DNA from: Sedimentitalea sp042687825
GTDB lineage: Bacteria; Pseudomonadota; Alphaproteobacteria; Rhodobacterales; Rhodobacteraceae
DNA: 64,000 nucleotides
Assembly: GCF_042687825.1 (NCBI RefSeq)
Contig: NZ_JBHUQE010000014.1
Span: 1 to 64,000, forward strand
Direction: 5' to 3'
The translations under genes were made by a program, and so were the position numbers. Of the stretch, positions 47,495-56,652 are shown one piece after another (within the stretch, counting starts at the first letter, position 1; every line of letters starts with the position of its first letter). Below the pieces are notes generated by a model. That model made no database searches. It worked only from the letters and a program-made list of their open reading frames with translations, and was not told where the DNA came from.

Positions 47495-47829
47495 GTTTGC
47501 CGCGTTTGAATCGCAGGCTGGTCCTGGAGGCGCCACAGCGCGTTCCGGATAATGCCGGGGGCTACTCTGAGAACTGGATCGGCCTGGGTGAACTTTGGGC
47601 GGAGGTCCGTCCGAAAACCGGACGGGAGCGCGCCGAAGCAGGGATCTCGGTCGCGTCGGTTCCATTTGACATCATTGTTCGCGCAGCTCCGCAAGGGTCG
47701 GCGGCACGCCCACGACCGGAACAGCGGTTTCGCGATGGCAGTCGTCTGTTTCGCATTCGGGCGGTCGCTGAACACGATTGGGACGGACGATTTCTGACAT
47801 GTTTTGCGGATGAGGAGTTGGTGGCATGA
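47491..47829 (+). CDS. g7: GTA g7, head closure protein
   Basis: A 112-residue head-tail joining/closure protein (SPP1 gp16-like). It starts LPRLNRRLVLEAPQRVPDNAGGY and has ELWAEVRPKTGRERAEAG. It overlaps both neighbours by ATGA, so the g6-g8 block is translated as a unit. Confidence 0.88.
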   Translation: MSLPRLNRRLVLEAPQRVPDNAGGYSENWIGLGELWAEVRPKTGRERAEAGISVASVPFDIIVRAAPQGSAARPRPEQRFRDGSRLFRIRAVAEHDWDGRFLTCFADEELVA

Positions 47830-48239
47830 GCTATTGCATGGCAAGCGCACTGCAAGCAGCGGTGTTTCAGTGCTTGCGCACCGATCCCACCGTCAGCGGG
47901 CAAGTCGGAAACGCGATCTATGACGCAGCTCCGGTGGGCAACATTCCCCCGCTTTATGTCTCGCTTGGACCGGAGGCGGTCCGCGACAAGTCGGATGCGA
48001 GCGGCCACGGTGCAGTTCATCGCTTTGTAGTTTCGGTGGTCACCGATGAGGCGGGATTTGGCAAGGCAAAGTCGTTGGCTGCGGCAATCAGCGATGCGTT
48101 GGTCGATGCGGACCTGACCCTGAGCCGCGGTCGCCTGGTGGGGCTGTGGTTTGAGCGCGCCAACGCAAGGCGCACCGGCAGGGCCGGACGGATCCGGCGC
48201 ATCGATCTGAGATTTCGTGCGCGCCTGGAAGACAGTTAA
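47826..48239 (+). CDS. g8: GTA g8, tail terminator (DUF3168)
   Basis: A 137-residue DUF3168 protein (LQAAVFQCLRTDPTVSGQ, PPLYVSLGPE). Members cap the tail tube and bind the head. Coupled to g7. Confidence 0.88.
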   Translation: MSYCMASALQAAVFQCLRTDPTVSGQVGNAIYDAAPVGNIPPLYVSLGPEAVRDKSDASGHGAVHRFVVSVVTDEAGFGKAKSLAAAISDALVDADLTLSRGRLVGLWFERANARRTGRAGRIRRIDLRFRARLEDS

Positions 48240-48263
48240 GCAATCAATCTTAGGAGACTCGAT

Positions 48264-48677
48264 ATGGGTGCTCAGAACGGCAAGGACCTTTTGGTCAAAG
48301 TGGATATGACCGGCAATGGCGTGTTCGAAACCATCGCGGGGCTGCGCGCGACGCGGGTCAGCTTTAATGCGGAAAGCGTGGATGTGACCAGCCTGGAGAG
48401 CCAGGGCGGTTGGCGCGAGTTGCTGTCCGGCGCGGGTGTGAAAAGCGCGTCGATCTCCGGCTCGGGTGTTTTCAAGGATGCGGGTACGGACGAACGGGCG
48501 CGCCAGTTGTTCTTTGACGGAGAGATGCCGGGTTTTCAGGTGATCATTCCTGATTTCGGCATTGTGGAAGGTCCGTTTCAGGTCACTGCCATTGAGTATT
48601 CCGGAAACCATGATGGCGAAGCGACCTATGAATTGTCCATGGCCAGCGCCGGAGCGCTGAGCTTTACGGCACTTTGA
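48264..48677 (+). CDS. g9: GTA g9, major tail tube protein
   Basis: A 137-residue tail tube subunit of the TIGR02126-like type. It begins GAQNGKDLLVKVDMTGNG and has VDVTSLESQGGWRELLSGAG. It stacks to form the short tail tube. A TAGGAG site precedes the ATG. Confidence 0.92.
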   Translation: MGAQNGKDLLVKVDMTGNGVFETIAGLRATRVSFNAESVDVTSLESQGGWRELLSGAGVKSASISGSGVFKDAGTDERARQLFFDGEMPGFQVIIPDFGIVEGPFQVTAIEYSGNHDGEATYELSMASAGALSFTAL

Positions 48678-48681
48678 TCCG

Positions 48682-49002
48682 ATGGCCAATCCGTGGACGG
48701 GAGAGGTGGCTTTGGTCATCGATGGAGAGCGGCGGGTGCTCAAGCTGACGTTGGGCGCATTGGCCGAACTGGAACAGGCGCTCGATGCGCCATCTCTGGT
48801 GAAGCTGGTGGAGCGGTTCGAAAGCGGCACGTTTTCAACCAGGGATGTTCTGGCCTTGATCTTGGCGGGACTAGGGGGCGGTGGCGTCGACATTACTGCC
48901 GCTGAACTGGGGCGGGCCGAGATAGAGGGGGGACCCATGAAGGCGGCACGTGTGGCCGCCGAGTTGCTGGCACGGGCGTTCATGTTGCCGGGTGAAACAT
49001 GA
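48682..49002 (+). CDS. g10: GTA g10, tail assembly chaperone-like
   Basis: A 106-residue gene transfer agent family protein (GTA_gp10). It starts WTGEVALVIDGERRVLKLT and has LGALAELEQALDAPSLV. With g10.1 it probably forms the tail chaperone pair, replacing the frameshifted G/GT proteins of other siphophages. Overlaps g10.1. Confidence 0.88.
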   Translation: MANPWTGEVALVIDGERRVLKLTLGALAELEQALDAPSLVKLVERFESGTFSTRDVLALILAGLGGGGVDITAAELGRAEIEGGPMKAARVAAELLARAFMLPGET

Positions 49003-49202
49003 CGCGATTTGACTGGCCGGCTCTGATGCGGGCCGGGATTCAGGGATTGCGGTTGCGGCCAGAGGATTTCTGGCGGCTGACCCCCGCGGAGTTGCGTTTG
49101 ATGTTGGGGCAGGGTGGCGCGCAGGCGCCCCTTTCCCGGGCCGGGCTGGACGCCTTGTTGGCGGCCTACCCGGACAAGGAACAAGGAGAGTGCGATGACT
49201 GA
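48999..49202 (+). CDS. g10.1: GTA g10.1, small tail chaperone
   Basis: A 67-residue protein of the rcc01693 type (FDWPALMRAGIQGLRLRPED, WRLTPAELRLML). It overlaps g10 by ATGA and g11 by eight bases. Probably binds the tape measure during tail assembly. Confidence 0.87.
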   Translation: MTRFDWPALMRAGIQGLRLRPEDFWRLTPAELRLMLGQGGAQAPLSRAGLDALLAAYPDKEQGECDD

Positions 49203-49854
49203 TCGGGACGGAATATCCGATTTGGACGACCGCGCGGAAGCGCTGGAGGACAGCCTCGGCGCAGCGGCGAACATGGCGGCGGGATTTGATAGCGAGCTGC
49301 GCCGCATGCGCGAGTCCCTTGGAGCGACTGGAAAGGATGTCTCGACCTTGGAACGTGGCTTGTCCAAGGGGCTGCGGCGGGCGTTCGACGGCGTTGTCTT
49401 TGACGGAATGAAACTGTCGGATGCCTTGGATACCGTGGCGAAATCGATGATCCAGACCACCTACAACGCTGCGATCAAACCGGTTGCGAACCATTTTGGC
49501 GGTTTGCTGGCGCAGGGCGTCAACGGGATGGTCCAGGGCATACTGCCCTTTGCCGATGGTGGCAGTTTCTCGCAGGGGCGTGTCATGCCCTTTGCCAATG
49601 GCGGAGTGGTGTCCAGCCCGGTGACATTTCCGATGCGGGGCGGCACCGGGTTGATGGGTGAGGCCGGACCGGAGGCGATCATGCCACTGGCCCGCGGTGC
49701 AGACGGAAAGTTGGGTGTGCGCAGCGCGGGGGCGCAGGCTGTTAATGTCGTGATGAACATCACCACACCGGACGTGCAGGGGTTCAACCGCAGTCAGGGA
49801 CAGATTGCGGCCCAGATGAGCCGAGCATTGGGCCGCGGCAACCGCAACCGCTGA
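49195..49854 (+). CDS. g11: GTA g11, short tape measure protein
   Basis: A 219-residue tape measure, very short as in all GTAs. Its N-terminal part is helical (DDRAEALEDSLGAAANMAAG). The C-terminal half has the phage tail motif FADGGSFSQGRVMPFANGG and MGEAGPEAIMPLAR. It sets tail length. The start at 49195 follows AAGGAGAG. Confidence 0.9.
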   Translation: MTDRDGISDLDDRAEALEDSLGAAANMAAGFDSELRRMRESLGATGKDVSTLERGLSKGLRRAFDGVVFDGMKLSDALDTVAKSMIQTTYNAAIKPVANHFGGLLAQGVNGMVQGILPFADGGSFSQGRVMPFANGGVVSSPVTFPMRGGTGLMGEAGPEAIMPLARGADGKLGVRSAGAQAVNVVMNITTPDVQGFNRSQGQIAAQMSRALGRGNRNR

Positions 49855-49878
49855 ATTCGGATCGGAAGGGGAAATGGG

Positions 49879-50511
49879 ATGAACTTTCACGAAGTGAGAT
49901 TTCCTGCATCGCTGAGCTTTGGCTCGGTTGGCGGGCCTGAGCGCCGCACGGACGTTGTGACCCTGGCAAACGGGTTCGAAGAACGGAACACGCCATGGGC
50001 GCATTCCCGTCGTCGCTACGATGCGGGAATGGGGATGCGTTCGCTGGATGACGTGGAAACGCTGATTTCGTTCTTCGAAGCTCGTTGCGGGCAGATGTAC
50101 GGTTTTCGCTGGAAGGATTGGTCGGACTTCAAGTCGGGCCGTCCCTCAGGGGACGTTGCATTCAACGACCAGATCATTGGCACCGGCGATGGGAGCCGCA
50201 CCGAGTTTTCTTTGATTAAGACATATCAATCCGGTGCGTTCGATTATGCCAGACCGATTTGCAAGCCGGTGGCGGGAACGGTCCGAGTTGGTGTCGGGGA
50301 CAGCGAGTTGCGCGAAGGCACTGATTTCGACGTGGACGTGTCGACGGGACTGATCCGCTTTGGTCTGGCCCCCGAGCATTCCCTGGCCATTACTGCCGGA
50401 TTCGAATTCGATGTGCCGGTCAGATTTGACACGGACCGCATCCACACCAGCGTCGCGACCTTTCAGGCGGGGGACGTTCCAAGCGTTCCGGTAGTCGAGG
50501 TGCGGGTCTGA
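49879..50511 (+). CDS. g12: GTA g12, distal tail protein (DUF2460)
   Basis: A 210-residue DUF2460 protein (FHEVRFPASLSFGSVGGPE, then FEARCGQMYGFRWKDWSDFK). It forms the ring at the tail end in the RcGTA structure. Overlaps g13 (TGATG). Confidence 0.92.
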   Translation: MNFHEVRFPASLSFGSVGGPERRTDVVTLANGFEERNTPWAHSRRRYDAGMGMRSLDDVETLISFFEARCGQMYGFRWKDWSDFKSGRPSGDVAFNDQIIGTGDGSRTEFSLIKTYQSGAFDYARPICKPVAGTVRVGVGDSELREGTDFDVDVSTGLIRFGLAPEHSLAITAGFEFDVPVRFDTDRIHTSVATFQAGDVPSVPVVEVRV

Positions 50512-51398
50512 TGGCTGCGATGAATGACACGTTCCGGGCGCATATCGAAACCGGGTTGACGACGCTGTGCCGTTGCTGGGCCATAACCCGAAAGGACGGT
50601 ACGGTTTTTGGGTTCACCGATCACGATAGGGCGCTAGCCTTTGATGGGATCGAGTTCAAAGCGGATTCTGGTCTGTCGGCTTTGGCTCTGCAGCAGAGCA
50701 CGGGCCTGTCGGTCGACAACACCGAAGCGGTAGGTGTCCTGAGTGACGCGTCGGTTCGAGACGAAGAAATCGTCGCCGGACGATTTGATGGTGCTGAAGT
50801 CCGGGCCTGGCTGGTCAATTGGGCGGACGTCAATGTGCGGTGGCTGCAGTTTCGTGGCCATATTGGCGAGCTGCGGCGCTCGGGTGGTGGTTTTCAGGCA
50901 GAGCTACGCGGCTTGACCGAAGCGTTAAATCGCCCGATGGGCCGTATCTATCAAAAACCCTGCACGGCGGTACTGGGTGATAACGGTTGCCGTTTCGGTT
51001 TGAACACGGCGGGGTATTTCACCGAACGGCCCGTTGAGCAGGTCACCGACACACGCGAATTTCAGTGGCAGAATATGTCGGAATTCGAGCCTGGCTGGTT
51101 TGCGCGCGGTCGCCTTGTGGTTCAGTCGGGGCCTGCTGAGGGTCTGTGGGGTATGATCAAGCAGGATCGGTTCCAAAACGGTGCGAGAGTGATTGAACTG
51201 TGGGAGCCCATTCGGTCTCAGGTTTCGGAGGGCGATGTCGTCCGATTGGAAGCTGGGTGCGACAAACGCATGGAGACATGCCGAAAAAAGTTCAACAATA
51301 TTCTGAATTTCCAAGGATTTCCGGACATTCCGGGCGAAGACTGGATGATGACCGTTCCAAAGCAAAATGGAACCAATTCAGGTGGGAGTCTGCGGTAA
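50511..51398 (+). CDS. g13: GTA g13, tail hub protein (DUF2163)
   Basis: A 295-residue DUF2163/phage_BR0599-type protein. It has TTLCRCWAITRKDGTVFGFT, GRIYQKPCTAVLGDNGCRF, and the Cys-rich C-terminus GCDKRMETCRKKFNNILNFQ, which carries the conserved four-Cys cluster of the family. It is the hub at the tail tip. The start may be 50511 or 50520. Overlaps g14 (TAATG). Confidence 0.92.
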   Translation: MAAMNDTFRAHIETGLTTLCRCWAITRKDGTVFGFTDHDRALAFDGIEFKADSGLSALALQQSTGLSVDNTEAVGVLSDASVRDEEIVAGRFDGAEVRAWLVNWADVNVRWLQFRGHIGELRRSGGGFQAELRGLTEALNRPMGRIYQKPCTAVLGDNGCRFGLNTAGYFTERPVEQVTDTREFQWQNMSEFEPGWFARGRLVVQSGPAEGLWGMIKQDRFQNGARVIELWEPIRSQVSEGDVVRLEAGCDKRMETCRKKFNNILNFQGFPDIPGEDWMMTVPKQNGTNSGGSLR

Positions 51399-51847
51399 TG
51401 ACCGATCAGGACCAAGTTGTGCAGGCGGCAAGAAGCTGGATCGGCACACCCTATTGCCATCAAGCGTCGCGACGGGGTGCTGGCACTGATTGCCTGGGTC
51501 TGGTGCGGGGAATTTGGCGGGAAATCATCGGCGAGGAGCCCGAGGCCGTTCCAGTGTATTCCATGGATTGGTCCGAACCGCAGGGCGAAGAGCGCCTTTG
51601 GGTTGCGGCTGGGCGTCATCTGATCAGATGTTCAATGGTCCGATCCGAACTGGAACCCGGTGACGTGGTTCTGTTCCGGATGCGGAGCGGGTCGGTTGCC
51701 AAGCATCTTGGGGTCGTCTCGGAAACCGGGAACTGCGCCCGGTTTGTTCACGCCTACGCCGGATACGGCGTTGTCGAAAGTCCCCTGAGTGCGCCATGGA
51801 AAAGGCGGATCGTGGCGCGTTTCAAATTTCCTCGGGAGGAGCAGTAA
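51398..51847 (+). CDS. g14: GTA g14, NlpC/P60-type cell-wall peptidase
   Basis: A 149-residue NlpC/P60 peptidase. The catalytic Cys is in RRGAGTDCLGLVRGIW (C32) and the His in VAKHLGVVSE (H103), with H118 as third residue candidate. It helps the particle cross the recipient's wall. It overlaps both g13 and g15 by one base of stop/start. Confidence 0.92.
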   Translation: MTDQDQVVQAARSWIGTPYCHQASRRGAGTDCLGLVRGIWREIIGEEPEAVPVYSMDWSEPQGEERLWVAAGRHLIRCSMVRSELEPGDVVLFRMRSGSVAKHLGVVSETGNCARFVHAYAGYGVVESPLSAPWKRRIVARFKFPREEQ

Positions 51848-54800
51848 TGGCGACGATACTACTTTCAGCTGCCGGAGCGGCAGTCGGCGGATCTGTGGGC
51901 GGCACGCTGGCGGGACTGTCCACCGTGGCCGTTGGCCGCGCAGTCGGTGCCACAATGGGACAGGTCATCGATCAGCGGCTTTTGGGCACCGGATCGGAGC
52001 CGGTGGAGACCGGACGTGTCGACCGGTTCAGATTGACACGGGCGGGTGATGGAGAGCCGATTGCGCAGGTTTTTGGCAGAATGCGTGTTGGCGGTCAGGT
52101 CATCTGGGCATCTGATTTCATTGAAACTGCCAGCAAGACAGGCGGCGGTAAGGGAAGCCCCAGCACACCAAAGGTGACGACATACAGCTACTCTGTCTCG
52201 CTGGCGTTGGCAGTTTGCGAAGGCGAGATCTCGACCATCGGGCGTGTCTGGGCCGATGGTGAAGAGGTCAGTCGCGACGAACTGAACCTGCGCATCTATT
52301 CGGGTTCGATGGATCAGTTGCCCGACCCGGCCATCGAAGCGATCGAAGGAGCAGGGAACGTTCCAGCCTATCGAGGGACAGCCTATGTTGTTATGGAAAA
52401 CCTGTCCTTGGAGCGGTTCGGAAATCGGGTGCCGCAGTTCTCTTTTGAAGTCCTTCGCACCGAGCAAGGCGACTCGCCGAGTGTCGACAGCGACCCCGCT
52501 CGGATGATCAAGGGAGTCGCGCTGATGCCAGGTACCGGCGAATACGCCCTGGCGACGACGCCGGTTTATTACAGCAAGGGGCCGGGCAGCAGTTGGGCCG
52601 CGAACAGCAACAGCCCGTCCGGAAAGACCGATTTTGAGACCTCTTTTGACACTTTGACTGAAGAACTGCCCGGGTGCGATGCGGCCTCTTTGATCGTGTC
52701 TTGGTTCGGCAATGATCTGCGTTGCGGTTCCTGTGAAATTGCCCCCAAGATCGAGCGCGCAGAAGTCGACGGCAGCAACATGCCATGGGAAGTGGCGGGC
52801 AAGACACGTACTACGGCTGAAGAGATCGCTCGACAGGATGGCAATCCGATCTACGGCGGTACGCCCGCCGATGCGGCTGTCGTCGAGGCGATCAGGTATA
52901 TGAACGCAGCGGGCCGGCGTGTGATGTTCTATCCCTTTATCTTGATGGATCAAGTCGCCGGAAACGGGTTGAAGGACCCCTGGACCGGAGCTGCTGACCA
53001 GCCGCCATTGCCTTGGCGTGGTCGCCTGACTTTGTCGGTCGCGCCGGGAAGAGATGCTTCGCCGGATGGTTCGCTGGCCGCGGAAAACGAAGTTTCGCAG
53101 TTTTTTGGAACGGCGCGTGCCTCGGACTTTTCGGTCGGCGATGGTGTTGTGCAGTACAATGGTCCGCAGGAATGGGGACTACGGCGTTTCATCCTGCACT
53201 ATGCGGCCTTGTGTGCCGCAGCTGGCGGCGTTTCTTCCTTTTGCATTGGTTCGGAAATGCGCGGGTTGACGCAAATCCGCGGGAGCCAGGGGTTTCCGTC
53301 GGTGTCTGCCCTGAAAGAACTTGCGGCCGAAGCTCGGTTGCTGCTGGGGCCAGGGGTTAAGATTGGCTACGCTGCCGACTGGTCCGAGTACTTTGGGTAT
53401 CAGCCCCTGGACGGCAGTGGCGATCGGTATTTTCATCTAGACCCGCTGTGGGCCGACGACAATATCGACTTCGTTGGGATCGACAACTACATGCCCTTGT
53501 CGGATTGGCGGGATGGTGATGATCACGCCGATGCCGCATGGGGTAGCATCTATGATCCGGCTTACCTGACAGCCAATATCGAGGGCGGCGAGGGATATGA
53601 CTGGTACTATTCCTCGCCCGAGGCGGAGGCGTCTCAAACGCGGTCGCTGATCCAGGATTCGGCATTCGATGAGCCTTGGATCTGGAGATACAAGGATATT
53701 CGGAACTGGTGGAAAAACGCACATCATGAACGGATTTCGGGTGTTAGGCAGAGCGCGCCAACGGCTTGGGTGCCGCAGTCCAAGCCGATTTGGTTCACGG
53801 AATTGGGATGCGCAGCGCTGGACAAGGCCACCAATCAGCCGAACAAGTTCGTCGATCCGAAATCGTCGGAATCTGCGTTTCCACGCGGCTCAAACGGCCT
53901 GCGGGATGATTTGATTCAATGGCGATATCTTCAGTCGGTGCTGGGGTATTGGGGCGACACGTCAAACAACCCCGAATCGGATCTGTATGCCGGGCGAATG
54001 ATCGACATGGACAATGCCTATGTCTGGGCATGGGACGCACGTCCGTTCCCGAGTTTTCCGAACAATCGGGAATTGTGGAGTGATGGGGGGAACTATGCGC
54101 GCGGTCATTGGATCAACGGCCGCATCGGTGGCCGTTCCCTGGCATCGGTTGTGGATGAGATTTGCCGCAAGTCCGGAGTCCCGGCTGTAGATACATCACG
54201 ACTGGAAGGAGTTGTGCCGGGTTATGTTGTCGAGCAAGTTTCGGATGCGCGCAGCGCCCTGCAGCCCCTGATGCTAAGATACGGCTTTGATGCGATTGAA
54301 CGAGACGGAGTTCTGCGCTTTGTCATGAGGGACGGCAAGTCCGCTACGGTATTGGATGAACAACATCTGGCGGAATCTGGTGAGCTCGATGGGGTGATTG
54401 AGCAGAGCCGCGATGCCGAAGCCGAAATCACGGGAAGGGTCAGGGTGCGGTTCATTCAATCCGGCGCGAACCACGATATTGTGGCCGAGGAATCCGTGCT
54501 GTCAGATACCCAGACCCATGCCGTAACCTCTAGTGAATTGCAGTTAGCAATGACCCGGGCGCAGGGACGTCAGGTCGCAGAGCGTTGGCTGACCGAGGCG
54601 CGCGTTTCTCGTGACAAAGTCCGATTTGCGTTGCCGCCCTCCAAGATGAACCTTGGCGCGGGAGACGTTGTTCGACTGCCCTCGGACAGAGATGGGGGCA
54701 AGGCAGATTTCCGGATCGATCGGATTGAACAGTCCGATTTGCAGATCGTTGAAGCGGTCAGGATCGAACGCGAGGTTTATTCGCCGTCGGAAATGGCGGA

Positions 54801-55770
54801 TGACGATCCGGGCGTGAAAACATTTGCGCCTCCGGCCCCGATCTTTCCGTTGTTCCTGGATCTACCGTTGATCGGTGGAGATGAAGTGCCCCATGCGCCT
54901 CACGTTGCTGCATCGGCGCACCCCTGGCCAGGTACTGTTGCAATGTACGCTTCGGCGTCGGATGACAATTATTCGTTGAGTGAGATCATCGCGAAGCGTT
55001 CCGTGATTGGTCGGACTGAAACACCACTGAAGCACGCGCAGGCCGGACTCTGGGATGAGGGCCAAGCTCTGCAGATCAAGCTGCTTTCCGGCGTTTTGGA
55101 ATCCCGCAGCCGCGAGGCGATTCTGAACGGTGCGAATCTAGCTGCGATCGGAGATGGCTCGAGCGGCAACTGGGAGTTGTTTCAGTTCCAAAATGCCGAT
55201 CTGGTCGAAAAAGATACCTACCGATTGTCCATGCGTTTGCGCGGGCAACTGGGCAGCGATGGGCTGATGCCAACGGTGTGGCCCTCCGGTTCGTGGTTCG
55301 TGCTGCTGGACAAGGCACCAGTTCAGATCGAACTGACAAGTGCCCAACGACGCATTGCCCGCCATTTCCGCATCGGACCGGCGCGACGCGGGTATGACGA
55401 TCCGTCCTATACGCATCTCGTCGAGACCTTTGACGGAAACGGTCTGCGCCCTTATGCGCCCTGTCATCTTTGCATCAACGCGAGACAGAACGGTGATCTG
55501 CTGGTTGAATGGGTCAGGCGAACGCGCATCGACGGCGACAGTTGGGATCTGCATGATGTCCCTCTGGGTGAGGACAGCGAAGAATACCTGATCCGGGTCT
55601 GGAACGATGCGACCATGTTGCGAGAGGCCACGGTGACATCGCCCAGCTGGAACTATGCCTCTGATTTACAGTTGTCGGATAATTTGACCTATCCCGCACG
55701 GATCGAGGTCGCACAATTGTCGGCCCGTTACGGAGTCGGGTCATTCTCCAGTGTTGAACTAGAGGAGTAA
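51847..55770 (+). CDS. g15: GTA g15, large host-contact (baseplate) protein
   Basis: A 1307-residue tail-tip protein. The N-terminus is a hydrophobic, Gly/Ala-rich stretch (AAGAAVGGSVGGTLAGLSTV), followed by tail-hub segments, a TIM-barrel-like GTA domain (about 400-720, with FVGIDNYMPLSDWRDGDDH and KPIWFTELGCAALDKATNQP), and a phage tail domain with AEGVVPGYVV-like repeats to the end. It forms the central spike and reaches the recipient surface. Confidence 0.95.
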   Translation: MATILLSAAGAAVGGSVGGTLAGLSTVAVGRAVGATMGQVIDQRLLGTGSEPVETGRVDRFRLTRAGDGEPIAQVFGRMRVGGQVIWASDFIETASKTGGGKGSPSTPKVTTYSYSVSLALAVCEGEISTIGRVWADGEEVSRDELNLRIYSGSMDQLPDPAIEAIEGAGNVPAYRGTAYVVMENLSLERFGNRVPQFSFEVLRTEQGDSPSVDSDPARMIKGVALMPGTGEYALATTPVYYSKGPGSSWAANSNSPSGKTDFETSFDTLTEELPGCDAASLIVSWFGNDLRCGSCEIAPKIERAEVDGSNMPWEVAGKTRTTAEEIARQDGNPIYGGTPADAAVVEAIRYMNAAGRRVMFYPFILMDQVAGNGLKDPWTGAADQPPLPWRGRLTLSVAPGRDASPDGSLAAENEVSQFFGTARASDFSVGDGVVQYNGPQEWGLRRFILHYAALCAAAGGVSSFCIGSEMRGLTQIRGSQGFPSVSALKELAAEARLLLGPGVKIGYAADWSEYFGYQPLDGSGDRYFHLDPLWADDNIDFVGIDNYMPLSDWRDGDDHADAAWGSIYDPAYLTANIEGGEGYDWYYSSPEAEASQTRSLIQDSAFDEPWIWRYKDIRNWWKNAHHERISGVRQSAPTAWVPQSKPIWFTELGCAALDKATNQPNKFVDPKSSESAFPRGSNGLRDDLIQWRYLQSVLGYWGDTSNNPESDLYAGRMIDMDNAYVWAWDARPFPSFPNNRELWSDGGNYARGHWINGRIGGRSLASVVDEICRKSGVPAVDTSRLEGVVPGYVVEQVSDARSALQPLMLRYGFDAIERDGVLRFVMRDGKSATVLDEQHLAESGELDGVIEQSRDAEAEITGRVRVRFIQSGANHDIVAEESVLSDTQTHAVTSSELQLAMTRAQGRQVAERWLTEARVSRDKVRFALPPSKMNLGAGDVVRLPSDRDGGKADFRIDRIEQSDLQIVEAVRIEREVYSPSEMADDDPGVKTFAPPAPIFPLFLDLPLIGGDEVPHAPHVAASAHPWPGTVAMYASASDDNYSLSEIIAKRSVIGRTETPLKHAQAGLWDEGQALQIKLLSGVLESRSREAILNGANLAAIGDGSSGNWELFQFQNADLVEKDTYRLSMRLRGQLGSDGLMPTVWPSGSWFVLLDKAPVQIELTSAQRRIARHFRIGPARRGYDDPSYTHLVETFDGNGLRPYAPCHLCINARQNGDLLVEWVRRTRIDGDSWDLHDVPLGEDSEEYLIRVWNDATMLREATVTSPSWNYASDLQLSDNLTYPARIEVAQLSARYGVGSFSSVELEE

Positions 55771-55775
55771 AGAAG

Positions 55776-56069
55776 ATGCGCCCCATATTGCACGGAGACG
55801 TGGCCAACGCAGCGCGTGCGCTTTTGAGCGTACCGTCGTCCCATCGCAAGGAACTGTGTCAACGCATGATCGTTCAGGCGGAAAGGGCGGACCGCTTTGT
55901 TCGAAAGGTCGGGCGGATGCATCCCTTTTGGGGGAACGGATCGTTGATGGCCGTTGCTCGCAGGCGCCCGTTGGTCGATGATCCTGGGTTCGACGATCCC
56001 GATTACTGCCAGTGTTTCGAGATGGTGTTGCGCGGACTGATCGAATGGAAGGCGCGTGTCGCGACCTGA
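55776..56069 (+). CDS. small GTA-adjacent protein (DUF7742-like)
   Basis: A 97-residue basic, mostly helical protein five bases after the g15 stop. It resembles the DUF7742 proteins often found at the end of GTA clusters (ILHGDVANAARALLSVP, RVGRMHPFWGNGSLM-like). The function is unknown. It probably belongs to the GTA transcript. Confidence 0.65.
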   Translation: MRPILHGDVANAARALLSVPSSHRKELCQRMIVQAERADRFVRKVGRMHPFWGNGSLMAVARRRPLVDDPGFDDPDYCQCFEMVLRGLIEWKARVAT

Positions 56070-56228
56070 ACCCGTCGTATCCTGTTGCGGTGACCTTGAT
56101 CTTTCTGATCAGCCTTCGTTTTAGGGTGTTTCGGTTCGTCGTAGAACGATCTGAGACTGGTTGCGTAGCGCACAGATGAGTTCATTGGGTCGCAAACCGG
56201 TTGTGCAGCGAATGCATTGTTCGGATAT

Positions 56229-56543
56229 TCAACCCGTGGCGCAACTGATGCAGTTTCGCTACCGCTGAATTCAGGGGTAACCGTTTGGCTTGGATCGTTT
56301 TTCCGCAATCCATACAATGCCCGAACACACCCAATTCAATACGCAGCAAAGCGGCGCGCAATTTGGTCATCTGTTGATCATCGCGAACCTGTAGCGCGCG
56401 CGCCATTTTTGGTTTTGTAACGGCTCCATTCGGTTGAGACGGCCAACAGACTGCTGATCCAGGGGGGCGATGGCGTGGTTCGCCAGACCGCGGGCGTTCT
56501 TCTCGTTCAACCGGTCAATCAGTTCACGTGGTCTTTCGGCCAT
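56229..56543 (-). pseudogene. DksA/TraR-like zinc-finger protein, broken by two frameshifts
   Basis: Read in three frames, this is a TraR/DksA-type protein. The first frame gives LDQQSVGRLNRMEPLQNQK, the second, from 56406, MARALQVRDDQQMTKLRAAL and then the first knuckle CMDCGK, and the third gives the second knuckle NCISCATG and stop at 56229. One base is missing in the A run near 56406, and one A too many is present at 56254-56256. Either a recent pseudogene or two homopolymer sequencing errors. The true start is uncertain. Confidence 0.65.
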
Positions 56544-56652
56544 AAGTTCGGTGTGCGATCCATTCCATTCGGCAATTTCAACAATCACAAGTTTGCGTTT
56601 GGCATTTTCTGGAATAGATGCATATCCTGACACGAGACAAGGATGAACCGCT

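Noticed and set aside
47562..49460. 632-codon minus-strand frame across g7-g11
   Set aside because: Antisense shadow; the plus-strand GTA genes overlap tightly and are all recognisable.
41726..55770. Intact prophage
   Set aside because: Gene order, short tape measure, g3.5, g10.1 and g15 are those of RcGTA; there is no integrase, replication or lysis module.
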